A model generated the notes under the pieces. That model was not told where the DNA came from, searched no databases, and saw only the letters and a list, made by a program, of their open reading frames with translations. This document shows positions 5,712 to 5,791 of a stretch of 5,791 bases of DNA, in pieces. The stretch is taken from contig CAYVZU010000172.1 in NCBI GenBank assembly GCA_964455935.1, forward strand, positions 1-5,791, read 5' to 3'. This DNA comes from CAYVZU01 sp964455935. Lineage in GTDB: Bacteria; Fibrobacterota; CAYVZU01. Made by a program: the position numbers and the translations under genes. Within the stretch, counting starts at the first letter, position 1; every line of letters starts with the position of its first letter.

Positions 5712-5785
5712 GCCGTCGAACTCCAGCCGGATTAATTGTCCTTTCCCGCGCACTCATCTACCGTTTGCAAAAATAGTCTTATTTT

Positions 5786-5791
5786 GGAGGA
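5786..5791 (+). promoter_or_regulatory. Ribosome binding site of a gene beyond the window
   Basis: The window ends with a perfect GGAGGA after an A/T-rich stretch (5769-5785). Nothing in 5712-5785 codes for protein and no T-tailed hairpin closes the operon after flgI. The start codon should lie within about ten bases past the edge. In operons of this order the next gene is usually flgJ or its rod-binding-domain version, but that gene is not visible. Confidence 0.6.

Noticed and set aside
4835..5753. Two long - strand frames opposite flgI
   Set aside because: Both are antisense to a fully conserved FlgI and have repetitive Ser/Thr- or Arg/Gly-rich composition typical of shadows.
5750..5770. 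Possible sigma-54 site with GCAC and TTTGCA before the next gene
   Set aside because: The spacing is wrong: the bases ten positions before the GC of TTTGC are CA, not GG.

Overview
The window looks like a chromosomal stretch of a Gram-negative, flagellated bacterium. It encodes the rod proteins FlgF and FlgG plus the two outer bushings of a didermic flagellum: FlgH (L ring, outer membrane) and FlgI (P ring, peptidoglycan). FlgA, the P-ring chaperone, sits between FlgG and FlgH. The order flgF-flgG-flgA-flgH-flgI is common in Desulfobacterota and related former Deltaproteobacteria. The moderately GC-rich, tightly packed genes and the flavodoxin / FMN-binding pair of the kind found in anaerobes fit that placement. 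The lineage is an inference from gene order and protein style, not a proof.

Layout. Positions 1-271 hold no convincing gene. They contain a short GC palindrome near 21-35 and a roughly 99-base imperfect palindromic element (80-178) that resembles dispersed intergenic repeats. Two small same-strand genes follow: a cytoplasmic flavodoxin-like protein (272-754) and a membrane-anchored FMN-binding-domain protein (784-1185) carrying the TGAT flavinylation motif. A 267-base gap (1186-1452) without a convincing gene separates them from the flagellar operon. It contains two hairpins, a weak sigma-28-like sequence, a good sigma-54-like -24/-12 sequence at 1411-1426, and a small hairpin that would hide the flgF ribosome binding site.

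From 1453 onward everything is one forward operon with short gaps or overlaps: flgF, 24 bases, flgG, 3 bases, flgA, a 4-base ATGA overlap, flgH, 48 bases to the preferred flgI start. After flgI, 80 non-coding bases end in a perfect GGAGGA, so another gene (flgJ would be usual) probably starts just beyond the edge.

How the genes work together: FlgF and FlgG polymerise as proximal and distal rod after export by the flagellar type III apparatus. FlgA, FlgH and FlgI carry Sec signal peptides and travel to the periplasm. There FlgA helps FlgI form the P ring around the distal rod, and FlgH forms the L ring. Compared with enterobacterial versions, FlgH lacks a proper lipobox, mature FlgI has no cysteine, and FlgA has a long N-terminal region. 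I see no clear undescribed system. The most interesting points are the control region ahead of flgF, the palindromic element, and the unlinked redox pair.
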